Of a stretch of DNA of 58,621 nt, positions 8,520-16,702 are shown piece by piece. The notes beneath the pieces are model-generated. The model saw only the letters and a list, made by a program, of their open reading frames with translations, had not been told where the DNA came from and searched no databases. Position 1 is the stretch's first letter. Each line of letters begins with the position of its first letter. The stretch is taken from NCBI GenBank assembly GCA_022446885.1, contig JAKVBU010000022.1, forward strand, positions 1 through 58,621, written 5' to 3'. The position numbers were made by a program, and so were the translations under genes. Source of the DNA: Phycisphaerales bacterium (GTDB lineage: Bacteria; Planctomycetota; Phycisphaerae; Phycisphaerales; SM1A02).

Positions 8520-8737
8520 CCCCCAGCCCCCTCCAACGCAGATCGACGAGCCGCCTCTCGATCGCGTTGATACTGCTCAAGTGTGCGATCGACCTCCCGC
8601 TGAGCGTGCTCGACGTCGGAGAGCCCGACTTGACGTCGCTGGGGCTGCACCTTCTGCATGGGCTCGAGTTGGCAACTCACGCTGCTCGCCACGAGCACGA
8701 TCAGCACGCCTGCGGCGACCACCTCACGCGGGCGCAT
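8516..8737 (-). CDS. Small putative lipoprotein (73 aa)
   Basis: The N-terminus MRPREVVAAGVLIVLVASS is followed by a Cys within SVSC. This is a signal peptide with a weak lipobox, Ser rather than Leu at -3. The mature part is short, charged and probably a single helix (VEHAQREVDRTLEQYQRDR). The start at 8737 is preferred over 8833 because it begins exactly at the signal sequence and overlaps the upstream gene by only 14 nt. It overlaps yjbQ by 4 nt. The function is unknown; its position suggests an envelope partner of the haem/LRR membrane protein. Confidence 0.68.
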   Translation of the reverse strand: MRPREVVAAGVLIVLVASSVSCQLEPMQKVQPQRRQVGLSDVEHAQREVDRTLEQYQRDREAARRSALEGAGG

Positions 8738-10460
8738 CTGCAGCCGTCTCCTCAGAGGCCTCTGGCTTCGTTGCCGAACCATGTACCGCCAATGCAGGCC
8801 GCTTGGCTCGAAGCGCGTTGAGGCCGGCCTCACTCATACCGGTGTTTCCCAGATAGACGGCTCGCAGGCCTTCCAAGGCTGCGATGTCATCCACGCAGGC
8901 GTCGGTGAGCTTTGTATTCCAGCAATTGAGCACCTCAAGCCGCTGCAGGGGCAGCAGCGCCTTGACACCCGCGTCGGAAACTGCGGTCTGATCGAGCCGC
9001 AGTGAACGCAGCTGGGTGCAGGTGGCTACCGGTGTCATCGCAGCATCTGTGATCGCCGTTCCTGCCAGCGAGCACGACCAAAGGTTGCCCGCCAAGGCGC
9101 TCAGACCGGCGCAGGTGGCATCGTCGGCCGGCGGCGTGAGCCTACTCATGTCGACTTGTAGCCAGGGAGAACCCTTGTAGAGCGCCCCTGCCCGAACACC
9201 ACGCTCACGCAGACGGGCAAGCTGGGCATCTTCCGCCGCCTGATCGAAGGGGCCCGGCAGCACCTTGGATGGATCGCTGCGGGCGCCGCTATCAGGCGAT
9301 GGTGACGAGCCCCCCTGAGGCTCGCCCGAACCAGCGTTTGGTGGCTCCACCTCGATTGTCGGCGGCTCTGCGCCATTTGGCCCTGTAGCCCCGGCGGCGA
9401 TCCAAGCGCGGATCCGCTCGACCTGCGCCTCGTTGAGCATGTTGCCTTCGCCCTCCGGAGGCATGGGGTCATCCTCATCCGTGATGCGTTCCAGCAGCAA
9501 GCTCGACTTGGGCTCACCTGGCGCCACCGACCAGAACTGAGCGTCATCTGCAAAGAGCGCCGACCAAGGCAGAATCTGCAATCCGCCTTTCTGCTTGTCA
9601 GGTCCATGGCATCGGACGCACATGGCATCGAGCAACCCTTCGACCGTGTCCCACCCGGCGTGGGCGATCGCAGGCGTGATGGCCTCAGACACATCGGTCG
9701 ATCCCGGCTCGCTCGAGGCCTCAACCTCGGAGGCATCAGCACCAGTCTGACCAGACTGCCCATCGCCAGAGGTCGAACCATCGACACTGGTCTGAGGTGT
9801 CGCCTCGGTGCCTTTGGCCTGCTCGGTCGCTTCAGTGCTCGTGTCGCCTGCAGACCCATCTCCCGTCTCATCGGCGGGCTCGGCGCTGCCACCATCCTGC
9901 GGTGATGGCTGTTGAGGTGACGATGCGTCAGTCGTGGCACTTGAAGACGCAGCATCCGCCTTGGCCTGAATTGCCTCCTGCGCTCTGTAGATGGGGTTGA
10001 GCAAGAAGTCATCCCCCCACTTCATCGATGCCCCCAGATGGCCTGAGACCGCGATCAAACCGGCCGCCAGTAAGAGCGCAAGCAAACGGGCTGGCAGGGC
10101 CCAATGCCAGCGAGGCGTGCGTCGCATCAAGTCGAAGATGGCCGCCAAGACCAGGGCTCCCAAGGCCGAAACAGACAGCCATCGGTGCCAGTCCATTTGC
10201 GGGTAGGACTCAGATGTGTACTTGAGCGCCCCCCCTTTGAGCGTCTCCCCGTCGGCAAACACCCAGCCGGTCCAGACGGCCAATGCGGTGAAGAACAGCC
10301 CCCCCCAGAGGCAAAATTGGGTCGTCGGAGAGGGCTGATCGCCCTTTTTCAGGCACCAGCGGACGAGGGCGACAACCGCCCCTAGCAGCACCAGAGCGAT
10401 GGGAAAGTGCAGGATCAAGGGGTGCAGGCGGCCAAAGACCTGCCACCAGGCCTCGGTCAT
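8724..10460 (-). CDS. DUF2231 membrane / planctomycete-type cytochrome c / LRR fusion protein
   Basis: A 578-residue three-part protein. The N-terminal third has about four transmembrane segments in DUF2231 style, starting with RLHPLILHFPIALVLLGAVV. A long Ser/Thr/Ala/Glu-rich linker follows. Next comes a cytochrome-c-like domain with a single haem site CVRCHGP at about 281-286 and a DDPMPPEGEGNM segment, typical of planctomycete 'PSCyt1' domains, which also contain the recurring GGLQ-I run after the CxxCH. The C-terminal third has leucine-rich-repeat character (LRSLRLDQTAVSDAGVKAL, then LEVLNCWNTKLTDACV). The start at 10460 (MTEAWW) is chosen because the first membrane helix follows directly; ATG 10496 and TTG 10505 are alternatives. 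Haem export to the periplasm is inferred. Confidence 0.85.
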   Translation of the reverse strand: MTEAWWQVFGRLHPLILHFPIALVLLGAVVALVRWCLKKGDQPSPTTQFCLWGGLFFTALAVWTGWVFADGETLKGGALKYTSESYPQMDWHRWLSVSALGALVLAAIFDLMRRTPRWHWALPARLLALLLAAGLIAVSGHLGASMKWGDDFLLNPIYRAQEAIQAKADAASSSATTDASSPQQPSPQDGGSAEPADETGDGSAGDTSTEATEQAKGTEATPQTSVDGSTSGDGQSGQTGADASEVEASSEPGSTDVSEAITPAIAHAGWDTVEGLLDAMCVRCHGPDKQKGGLQILPWSALFADDAQFWSVAPGEPKSSLLLERITDEDDPMPPEGEGNMLNEAQVERIRAWIAAGATGPNGAEPPTIEVEPPNAGSGEPQGGSSPSPDSGARSDPSKVLPGPFDQAAEDAQLARLRERGVRAGALYKGSPWLQVDMSRLTPPADDATCAGLSALAGNLWSCSLAGTAITDAAMTPVATCTQLRSLRLDQTAVSDAGVKALLPLQRLEVLNCWNTKLTDACVDDIAALEGLRAVYLGNTGMSEAGLNALRAKRPALAVHGSATKPEASEETAADAPA

Positions 10461-10541
10461 GGGCGATGCAGTTGTCAGGAGGTGTCCGGGGAGCATGCCT
10501 ATCAAGGTAGCGACAAGGTGACGAATCAGTCTATTGGTCCC

Positions 10542-10569
10542 TTGCCCGAAGCCCCAAAGCCCCTATATT
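10542..10569 (+). promoter_or_regulatory. Candidate sigma-70-type promoter of the 10736 gene
   Basis: TTGCCC (-35, 10542-10547) and TATATT (-10, 10564-10569) are separated by 16 bases. Transcription would start near 10576, leaving a 5' leader of about 160 bases. Confidence 0.5.
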
Positions 10570-10581
10570 CAACAAGATGGA

Positions 10582-10603
10582 GCGACTACCGCGCGGTGGT
10601 CGC
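10582..10603 (+). promoter_or_regulatory. Hairpin at the 5' end of the leader
   Basis: A 9-bp stem, GCGACTACC / GGTGGTCGC with one T-G pair, closes a GCGC loop about 6 bases after the predicted start of transcription. It could stabilise the mRNA 5' end. There is no T-tract, so it is unlikely to terminate. Confidence 0.45.
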
Positions 10604-10735
10604 ATGAGAATGCAGGAGGACCTGATAACCAAGGTTCCCAAGAACTGCTGGCCCCACGTGTCGTGGATGGGGTTGCTTCGTGCAAGGTTGGCAGCACAGT
10701 CACGATCCCAGACAAGCGGGGTCAGGAGAGGAAAC

Positions 10736-12988
10736 ATGCGCAAGTTCATGCTCACTGCAGCCGGCCTGTCGACGGTCGGGCTGTGCGGCGCCGCGATGGC
10801 GGATGCCGACATCACCTATGACGTTACTGGGCCCGGTGGCAATCAGGTTGACTATGACGTCGAGATGTCTGGTGTTCTTGGCGATGCCAACATCACCTGT
10901 GATTTCGTTAACAACGGCGGCTGGACTTGGGCCGGCGACTTGCTTCTTGGCTTTGTCGCACCCAATGGTTCAACCGTGGAATTCGGTGGCTACGACATGT
11001 CATTCGGTTATGAGTCTGCCGGCGACTTCCCCAGCAGTTGGGACTCAAGCACGAGCGGCACCTACTCGCACTCCTTCAACCTCGGCGGATATGGACTTGA
11101 GGGTGGCGGCAGTTGGACAGTCCAGGTTTCTGACGGATATTCCAGTGGCGCCTCAACCGATCAGTTCAGCGGCACGCTGACGCTGGTGGGTATGGATGGT
11201 GGTGGCGGCGGCGACCCATGGGGCGGATGCTGCATGGGAACTGACTGCGACACAATGACGCAGGCCAATTGCGAAGATGGCGGCGGCACCTATCTCGGTG
11301 ACGGCACCAACTGCGACGGATGGCCCTGCGGTGGTGCACCTGAAGGCGCCTGTTGCTTCGGTGGTGGAGATTGCATCGACAGCGACATCGTCGCCTGTGG
11401 CAAGCTCGGCGGCGACTTCGCCGGTGAGGGCACGACCTGTGCCGGAGGCGCCTGCGATGCCAGTGCTGGTGACACCTGTGCTGCGGCCGTGGTCGTGGGT
11501 GCGGGCAGCCATGCCTTTGACACCGCAACCGCCACGGACAGCGGGTACGGCGATCCTGACGAGTCACAGTGCGAAGGCACATTCCTCGACTGGGAAGGCA
11601 GCCCTGATCGCTGGTTCAAGTGGACCGCGACTGAAGACGGTACGGTGACATTCGACACCTGCGATGCAAACTCGTACGACACCTCACTGGTGCTTTACGA
11701 GGGCGACGATTGCGGTTCGCTTGTTCAGATCGCCTGCAACGGTGATGACACTACGCTTGATGGCTGTCAGACCTATTCCTCCTACATAGGTGACATCTAT
11801 GCCACCTCCGGCTCGAGCTACTACATCCGCATTGGTGGATGGCAGGGCGCAACCGGCCCCGGCACGCTGACGATCACCGCTGGCGGTGGTGGCGATCCCA
11901 CTGGCGCCTGCTGCATCGACTCGAACTGCTATATCCAGACCGGCGGCGACTGCTTCGCCTCGGGCGGCGAGTATTACGGCGACGGCTCCAACTGCGGAAG
12001 CGTCGACTGTGGTGGCGGCGAGCCCATGGGCGCCTGCTGCCTAGACTCGGACTGCAGCACCTTGAGCAGCAGCGACTGCGACATATTCGGTGGCGCTTAC
12101 CAGGGTGACGGCAGCGACTGCGGCAACGTGGACTGCAGTGGCAGCGGTGACGGGTGGCCCACGGTGATCGCACCGGTCGGCAACGATCTGGTCGCCGGCC
12201 AAGGTGGTACGTGGACCTTCGACATTGTGATCGAAGTTGGAGAAGGTGGTCGTCTCGACGCCGTCGCCGGTACCGGTGCTCAGATGAAGATGCTCGCCAA
12301 CAGCGGCGACTTCTATCAGCACCCCTTCGGTGGCCCCGTCTCCCCTGATGTCAACCCCAACCTCTACAGCGCCTATCCCGATCTGGAATGGGACTCGCGC
12401 GTCACCATCGGTGCGCTCGACTCCAGCGGTGACCCCTTCCCGGAGAATGCGCTCCAGAGTGTGGGCATCGATTGGTCCGGCTTCGAGAACGGTGGCGACA
12501 TGGTCACCGACAACGGCACCTGGTTCGTCCTGCCCACCGACGTGCAGGGCACCGCTGAAGCCATCTTGGCTGCGGACTGCTCGACCGTCTGGGGCGTGCG
12601 TATCGCCCGTCTCACGGCGACCGCCATGGATGATGTCATCACCTTCGAAGGTGTTGTCCAGGGTACGGATGGCAATGGTGACTTCTTCAACGATGTGTCG
12701 TACATCGAGGCCTCGTACATGGCAGTCGAAGACTGCAATGACAACGGCGTCAATGACATGTGCGACATCGCCAACGGGACGTCCGAAGACAACAATGGCG
12801 ACGGCATCCCGGATGAGTGCGAGAACCCCTGCCCCGGCGATGCAGATGGTGATGGTGACGTCGATGTCGACGACATCCTCATCGTGATCGCTGACTTCGG
12901 CGGCAGTGGCAACGGCGACGTCGATGGCAATGGTGAAACCAATGTCGACGACCTGCTGTTGGTCATCAGCTGGTTCGGCAACTGCTGA
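10736..12988 (+). CDS. Secreted GACC-module / PPC-like / dockerin-like protein (750 aa)
   Basis: An extracellular protein starting at MRKFMLTAAGLSTVG with a signal peptide, probably cut after AMA near residue 22. CAGGAGAGG lies 5 bases upstream of the ATG, which is why the ORF extension back to 10577 is rejected. Domain order: beta-rich N-terminal domain (23-155); GACC Cys modules at about 161 (GGCC variant) and 203; one PPC-like jelly roll (about 245-384) with the run SYDTSLVLYEG; GACC modules at about 389 and 431; a beta domain (about 473-660); a calcium-type DxNxxGxxD segment (NNGDGIPDEC); and two dockerin-like repeats (GDADGDGDVDVDDIL and GDVDGNGETNVDDLL). It ends WFGNC. No enzymatic domain is recognised; adhesion or matrix roles are inference. 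It is paralogous to the next gene. Confidence 0.85.
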   Translation: MRKFMLTAAGLSTVGLCGAAMADADITYDVTGPGGNQVDYDVEMSGVLGDANITCDFVNNGGWTWAGDLLLGFVAPNGSTVEFGGYDMSFGYESAGDFPSSWDSSTSGTYSHSFNLGGYGLEGGGSWTVQVSDGYSSGASTDQFSGTLTLVGMDGGGGGDPWGGCCMGTDCDTMTQANCEDGGGTYLGDGTNCDGWPCGGAPEGACCFGGGDCIDSDIVACGKLGGDFAGEGTTCAGGACDASAGDTCAAAVVVGAGSHAFDTATATDSGYGDPDESQCEGTFLDWEGSPDRWFKWTATEDGTVTFDTCDANSYDTSLVLYEGDDCGSLVQIACNGDDTTLDGCQTYSSYIGDIYATSGSSYYIRIGGWQGATGPGTLTITAGGGGDPTGACCIDSNCYIQTGGDCFASGGEYYGDGSNCGSVDCGGGEPMGACCLDSDCSTLSSSDCDIFGGAYQGDGSDCGNVDCSGSGDGWPTVIAPVGNDLVAGQGGTWTFDIVIEVGEGGRLDAVAGTGAQMKMLANSGDFYQHPFGGPVSPDVNPNLYSAYPDLEWDSRVTIGALDSSGDPFPENALQSVGIDWSGFENGGDMVTDNGTWFVLPTDVQGTAEAILAADCSTVWGVRIARLTATAMDDVITFEGVVQGTDGNGDFFNDVSYIEASYMAVEDCNDNGVNDMCDIANGTSEDNNGDGIPDECENPCPGDADGDGDVDVDDILIVIADFGGSGNGDVDGNGETNVDDLLLVISWFGNC

Positions 12989-13020
12989 TCCCGCACAGAT
13001 TCCCCTCAGGAATCAACACC

Positions 13021-13059
13021 CCGCAGGCACCGGTTTCGGCCGGTGCCTGCGGTCTTTTT
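13021..13059 (+). terminator. Rho-independent terminator of the 10736 gene
   Basis: A 13-bp stem, CCGCAGGCACCGG-type at 13021-13033 paired with 13040-13052, closes a TTTCGG loop and is followed at once by TCTTTTT. It begins 32 bases after the stop codon. Confidence 0.92.
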
Positions 13060-13363
13060 CTGGCCAACCCTCGCCCGGTTCACGCCCCCTCGCCAGCACA
13101 GTGCCTGTGCTGGCACTTCATCACGCTCCAGCGTGCTGATCTTGCACGCCGGCCTCACCCAGCCCCCTCACCCAGCCGGCCTACTCCCCGTGTCTAGCCC
13201 TCGAATCACCCCTGCAACACGACCCAGGCTCCTCCAGCACCCCTCGCAACGGGGGTGCTGGCGGCCATTTGGGGGAGATAGGGCCTGACAGGTGGAACCT
13301 GCTGCCCCATCGCGGCTTGCACCCGCCCCTCCTTGAAATAGACTTGGCTCAAGGAGAGTGGAC
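13060..13363. other. Intergenic region with strong hairpins before the second secreted protein
   Basis: No credible ORF. It holds two inverted repeats: CCAGCACA/TGTGCTGG near 13093-13113, and a 10-bp stem CCAGCACCCC (13234-13243) / GGGGTGCTGG (13252-13261). Their arms share the CCAGCAC core, so they could also pair with each other. No clear -35/-10 pair is seen; the 13364 gene's promoter must lie in this stretch. Confidence 0.55.
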
Positions 13364-15319
13364 ATGGTTCGTGTGATGCTTGGTGGCATGGGCGCCGTTG
13401 CCCTGAGTGTGTCGGTCATGGCCGGCGGCGGCGATACCTGCGAAGAGGCCCAGACGGCTGTCTGGGGCACCAACTCCTTTAACACCTCCACAGCTTCACC
13501 GAGCGACTTTCCAGCGCCCGACGAGGACATGTGCCCTGATGCCTACCTCGATTGGCTTGACAGCCCGGATCGCTGGTTCGTGTTCGTTCCAGATGTCGAT
13601 CAGATCAACATCGACACGTGTCTGAGCAGCTCCTACGACACCTCCTTGGTTGTATACGAAGGCGACTCGTGTGACACGATCGTGCAGATCGCCTGCAGTG
13701 GTGACGGCTCAGGACTGGACGGCTGCCAAGCTTACTACTCAAACATTCCGGATCTCGACGTGACGCCGGGTGAGACGTACTACATTCGCCTTGGCGGGTG
13801 GAATGGCGCCTCGGGAACGGGCGAACTGCACATCACACCGGGCGCCGGCACGATTCCAGGCGCCTGCTGCTCCCACGAGGGTGTCTGCACCAATGGAACC
13901 CTCGCCGACTGCATGGACTCTGGTGGCATCTTTGCCGGCGCTGACACCACCTGCGCCGGCGTTGATTGCGACGATTACCTGGGCGCCTGCTGCATTGGCG
14001 GCGCCTGCGAACAGATCAGTCAGTCTGCTTGCGCCGGAGTAGGCCACTACGCCGGAGATGGCACATCGTGTGACGGATTCGACTGCGACGTGTTTCTTGG
14101 CGCTTGTTGCGCCTATGACACCTGCTTCATCACCGATGAGAATGAGTGCGGCTGGGTAGACGGCGTCTTCTTTGGCCCCGGCGTGCAATGCGACGACCCC
14201 GCGGTCGATTGTGGCCCCGACCGAGGGGCCTGCTGCCTCGAAGATGGCACCTGTCAGGACGATCGCACCGAGATCCAATGCTCCGTGTCAGAAGGCGAGT
14301 GGCAGGGGGCAGACAGCACCTGTGACAGTGTCGATTGCGACTCCGGGGGTGGCGGCGGCGACCCCGGCGACGTGTGTGAGACGGCATTCAAGGCCGTGAT
14401 CGGCAACAACCCGTTCAACACGGGTGCCGCCACGATGAGCCCCTTCCCCCCACCCAATGAAGGCCAGTGCGCAGGCACCTATCTCGACTGGGATGACAGC
14501 CCTGATGTGTGGTTCCGCTGGGAGGCGCAGAGTTACGGCCGCCTCACGCTCGATACCTGCCAGAGTGGGTCATATGACACCTCGCTGGCCGTGTATCAAG
14601 GCCCCGACTGCACCGATCTGGATCAGATTGCCTGCAACGGCGACGGCAGCGGGCTCAACGGCTGCCAGGCCTACTACTCCTACATCCAGAACATCGACGT
14701 CACCTTCGGCGAGGTGTACTGGTTCCGTCTGGGCGGTTGGAACGGCGCCTCCGGATCCGGTGTCCTAGATGTGTCATTCGAAGACACCGGCAACACGCCC
14801 GGCGCCTGCTGTATCGATGTGGACTGCGTCATCATGACGGGCAATGAGTGCGGCGGCGTGGGCGGCCTGTTCTTCGCCGAGATCTCCTGCAGCCAGATCG
14901 ACTGCAGCGACCCGGACAACACCGGCGCCTGTTGCCTCGATGGTGAGTGTTACCAACTTGCCAGTGCCGACTGCGATGCCTTCGCCGGCACGTTCTTCTC
15001 CGTAGGCACACCTTGCAGCGAGATCGATTGCGCCGATCCTGTGGGCGCCTGCTGCAACCTCCAAGACTGCTACCCCGCCACGCCCAACTGGTGTGAGGTC
15101 AGTGGTGGCGAGTGGCAGGGTGAAGGTGTCGTGTGCGGCGACATTCAGTGCGGCTGCGAAGGCGACGTGACCGGTGATGGGTTGGCGGACGTGAACGATG
15201 TGCTGGCCCTCATTACGGAGTGGGGCACGATCGGGCATGTTCCAGAGGACCTCAATGGCGACGGCGAAGTCGGCGTCGAAGACCTGCTGATCATCCTGCA
15301 GTGGTTCAACAACTGCTGA
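13364..15319 (+). CDS. Secreted GACC-module / tandem PPC-like / dockerin-like protein (651 aa)
   Basis: A paralogue of the upstream protein. The ATG at 13364 is used because AAGGAG at 13351-13356 lies 7 bases away, whereas the in-frame GTG at 13358 is too close. A signal peptide covers about residues 1-21 (ending VSVMAGGG). Then: PPC-like domain 1 (20-160, SYDTSLVVYEG); four GACC Cys modules (165-325); PPC-like domain 2 (332-475, SYDTSLAVYQG); three more GACC modules (479-590); and two dockerin-like repeats (GDVTGDGLADVNDVL and LNGDGEVGVEDLL) ending WFNNC. There are seven GACC modules in all, each about 35-45 residues with six cysteines. It is probably disulfide-rich and calcium-binding outside the cytoplasm. 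The two PPC copies are closely alike, indicating internal duplication. Confidence 0.86.
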   Translation: MVRVMLGGMGAVALSVSVMAGGGDTCEEAQTAVWGTNSFNTSTASPSDFPAPDEDMCPDAYLDWLDSPDRWFVFVPDVDQINIDTCLSSSYDTSLVVYEGDSCDTIVQIACSGDGSGLDGCQAYYSNIPDLDVTPGETYYIRLGGWNGASGTGELHITPGAGTIPGACCSHEGVCTNGTLADCMDSGGIFAGADTTCAGVDCDDYLGACCIGGACEQISQSACAGVGHYAGDGTSCDGFDCDVFLGACCAYDTCFITDENECGWVDGVFFGPGVQCDDPAVDCGPDRGACCLEDGTCQDDRTEIQCSVSEGEWQGADSTCDSVDCDSGGGGGDPGDVCETAFKAVIGNNPFNTGAATMSPFPPPNEGQCAGTYLDWDDSPDVWFRWEAQSYGRLTLDTCQSGSYDTSLAVYQGPDCTDLDQIACNGDGSGLNGCQAYYSYIQNIDVTFGEVYWFRLGGWNGASGSGVLDVSFEDTGNTPGACCIDVDCVIMTGNECGGVGGLFFAEISCSQIDCSDPDNTGACCLDGECYQLASADCDAFAGTFFSVGTPCSEIDCADPVGACCNLQDCYPATPNWCEVSGGEWQGEGVVCGDIQCGCEGDVTGDGLADVNDVLALITEWGTIGHVPEDLNGDGEVGVEDLLIILQWFNNC

Positions 15320-15367
15320 GGACGTCTCGCCATCTGGCTTGCGGTCCGTTTCGCCCTTGGGCAATGA

Positions 15368-15559
15368 GTGCGCCGTTCGCTCAACAGCGATTTGATGTGG
15401 CTCGCGATGGCTCCGAGCCTGATCGATGCTGTGCCGCCCCCAAAGGGCCTTGGTCAACAGATCAATCTGCTCGATGACCGTGGGGAACTGTGGTCACAGA
15501 ACGCGGTCTCTCACATCGACAAGCGTGCCTATGCACCACGCAAGTCAGAAGGCCGCTGA
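15368..15559 (+). CDS. Possible small protein (63 aa)
   Basis: A GTG-initiated frame with natural-looking sequence: a hydrophobic start (LMWLAMAPSLIDA) and a polar tail with INLLDDRGELWSQNAVSHID and a basic RKSEGR end. No family is recognised and there is no strong Shine-Dalgarno. It is offered only because the composition looks coding and it fills an otherwise empty 332-base gap between convergent genes. If it is not real, this gap holds nothing I can identify. Confidence 0.35.
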   Translation: MRRSLNSDLMWLAMAPSLIDAVPPPKGLGQQINLLDDRGELWSQNAVSHIDKRAYAPRKSEGR

Positions 15560-15651
15560 CTCAGATGGAGATCCAACGGGGCGAAAGCTCGTCGCCCGGT
15601 GCCCTTTGCATGTGACTCGTTGAAGGTGCACCGTCGATCTGGCCGCGAAGG

Positions 15652-16509
15652 TCAGGGACTCGACGTAGGCCCGGTCGGTTGCCCCTCACCTTGAGGTGGT
15701 GAGGGAGGGAGACTGGCGATTGACGCAGGCGGCTCAAACAGGCACGGGTCGATGCTCACGTCGATTTGCATGGCATCAAAGCGGCGCTCGAAGGACGCCC
15801 CCAGATTGGACACGATCATCACGTGGTTGAGCAGCACGCCCCCTACCGGGCGGTAGTCGGAGAGTGTCAGTTCTGACGTGACGCCACCACCGGCAGGCGT
15901 CTGAGCCAGTTTGATCATCAGGCCGTCATCCACCCCAAACCAGCGAAGTTCGGTGGGGTCGTCTGGATCCTTGGGCTCCAGTTTGATCTTCCAGCACTGG
16001 TTCCCATCCACTTCCTCCATGCCCTCTACCGAAATCGCGTCATACCACCGGTCCAAATCGAGCAGTGGATTGAAGGTTGACTTCCGGAGCAGGTCATCGC
16101 GGGTAGGCCCCGTAACCAAACGCGGTGGTGCGTTTTCGCCCTCCCGCCACGTGTGGTCGCCATTGCGCACGGTCGATTGACTGGTCACCTTGACCCAGGC
16201 GGCATCGGGCCCCTGCGAAAACATGTCCACGTCCATCCTGAAGCCAGTTCGTGTTTGACTCACCATGAATCGCCCTTGGGCGGGCAGGCCGGTGAGCGAC
16301 ACGGTGCCCATGCCGCGAATGCTGGTGATGGCTTCCCATGCCGCTCGCCCACCGGTCGCCTCGATGCAACGCTCGATGATCGTCTCGGCGCTCGACAGGG
16401 CCTCCTTGGCTGATGGCTGCGCCTCTTGGGATGGTTGAGCGGGCCCGCCCGGTGGAGTTGACTGGGCTAGGACGGCGAGCGATGTGAGGGCTGCGGCGAG
16501 CATCGGCAT
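15652..16509 (-). CDS. Secreted LolA/LolB-like protein of unknown function
   Basis: A 285-residue exported protein. It starts at MPMLAAALTSLAVLAQS (signal peptide, cut near residue 17) with GGAG 7 bases upstream, so the earlier in-frame ATG at 16554 is rejected. A Pro/Gln/Ser-rich linker precedes a domain opening IIERCIEATGGRAAWEAITS. This opening and the following beta strands (GRFMVSQTRTGFRMDVDMF, then NQCWKIKLEP and LTLSDYRPVGGVLLNH) match the outer-membrane-lipoprotein-sorting-like proteins often found in Bacteroidota and Planctomycetota. The role is unknown. tRNA-Thr lies just upstream on the same strand. Confidence 0.75.
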   Translation of the reverse strand: MPMLAAALTSLAVLAQSTPPGGPAQPSQEAQPSAKEALSSAETIIERCIEATGGRAAWEAITSIRGMGTVSLTGLPAQGRFMVSQTRTGFRMDVDMFSQGPDAAWVKVTSQSTVRNGDHTWREGENAPPRLVTGPTRDDLLRKSTFNPLLDLDRWYDAISVEGMEEVDGNQCWKIKLEPKDPDDPTELRWFGVDDGLMIKLAQTPAGGGVTSELTLSDYRPVGGVLLNHVMIVSNLGASFERRFDAMQIDVSIDPCLFEPPASIASLPPSPPQGEGQPTGPTSSP

Positions 16510-16576
16510 GTGCAATCTCCGTCCTGGCCCCGCAAGGACCAGTTGCGACCCCAAACGGGCTCGAACAGTGAACCAA

Positions 16577-16649
16577 AGCCACCCAGCGGACTCGAACCGC
16601 TGACCTGAGCTTTACGAAAGCTCCGCTCTACCAACTGAGCTAGGGTGGC
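16577..16649 (-). tRNA. tRNA-Thr (CGT)
   Basis: A complete cloverleaf on the minus strand: acceptor GCCACCC/GGGTGGC, D-arm AGCTCAGTTGGTAGAGC, anticodon stem GAGCT/AGCTC around loop TTCGTAA (anticodon CGT, reading ACG), and T-loop GGTTCGAGTCC. The discriminator is T and CCA is not encoded. Confidence 0.96.
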
Positions 16650-16702
16650 GAGGGGTGACAGGATACCCGGAGCCGGGCAGAGGTTCCTGTCTCAGAAATA
16701 GA

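Noticed and set aside
12830-12988. Cellulosome component based on dockerin-like repeats
   Set aside because: No cohesin, glycoside hydrolase or scaffoldin is present; such repeats are common in planctomycete secreted proteins without cellulosomes.
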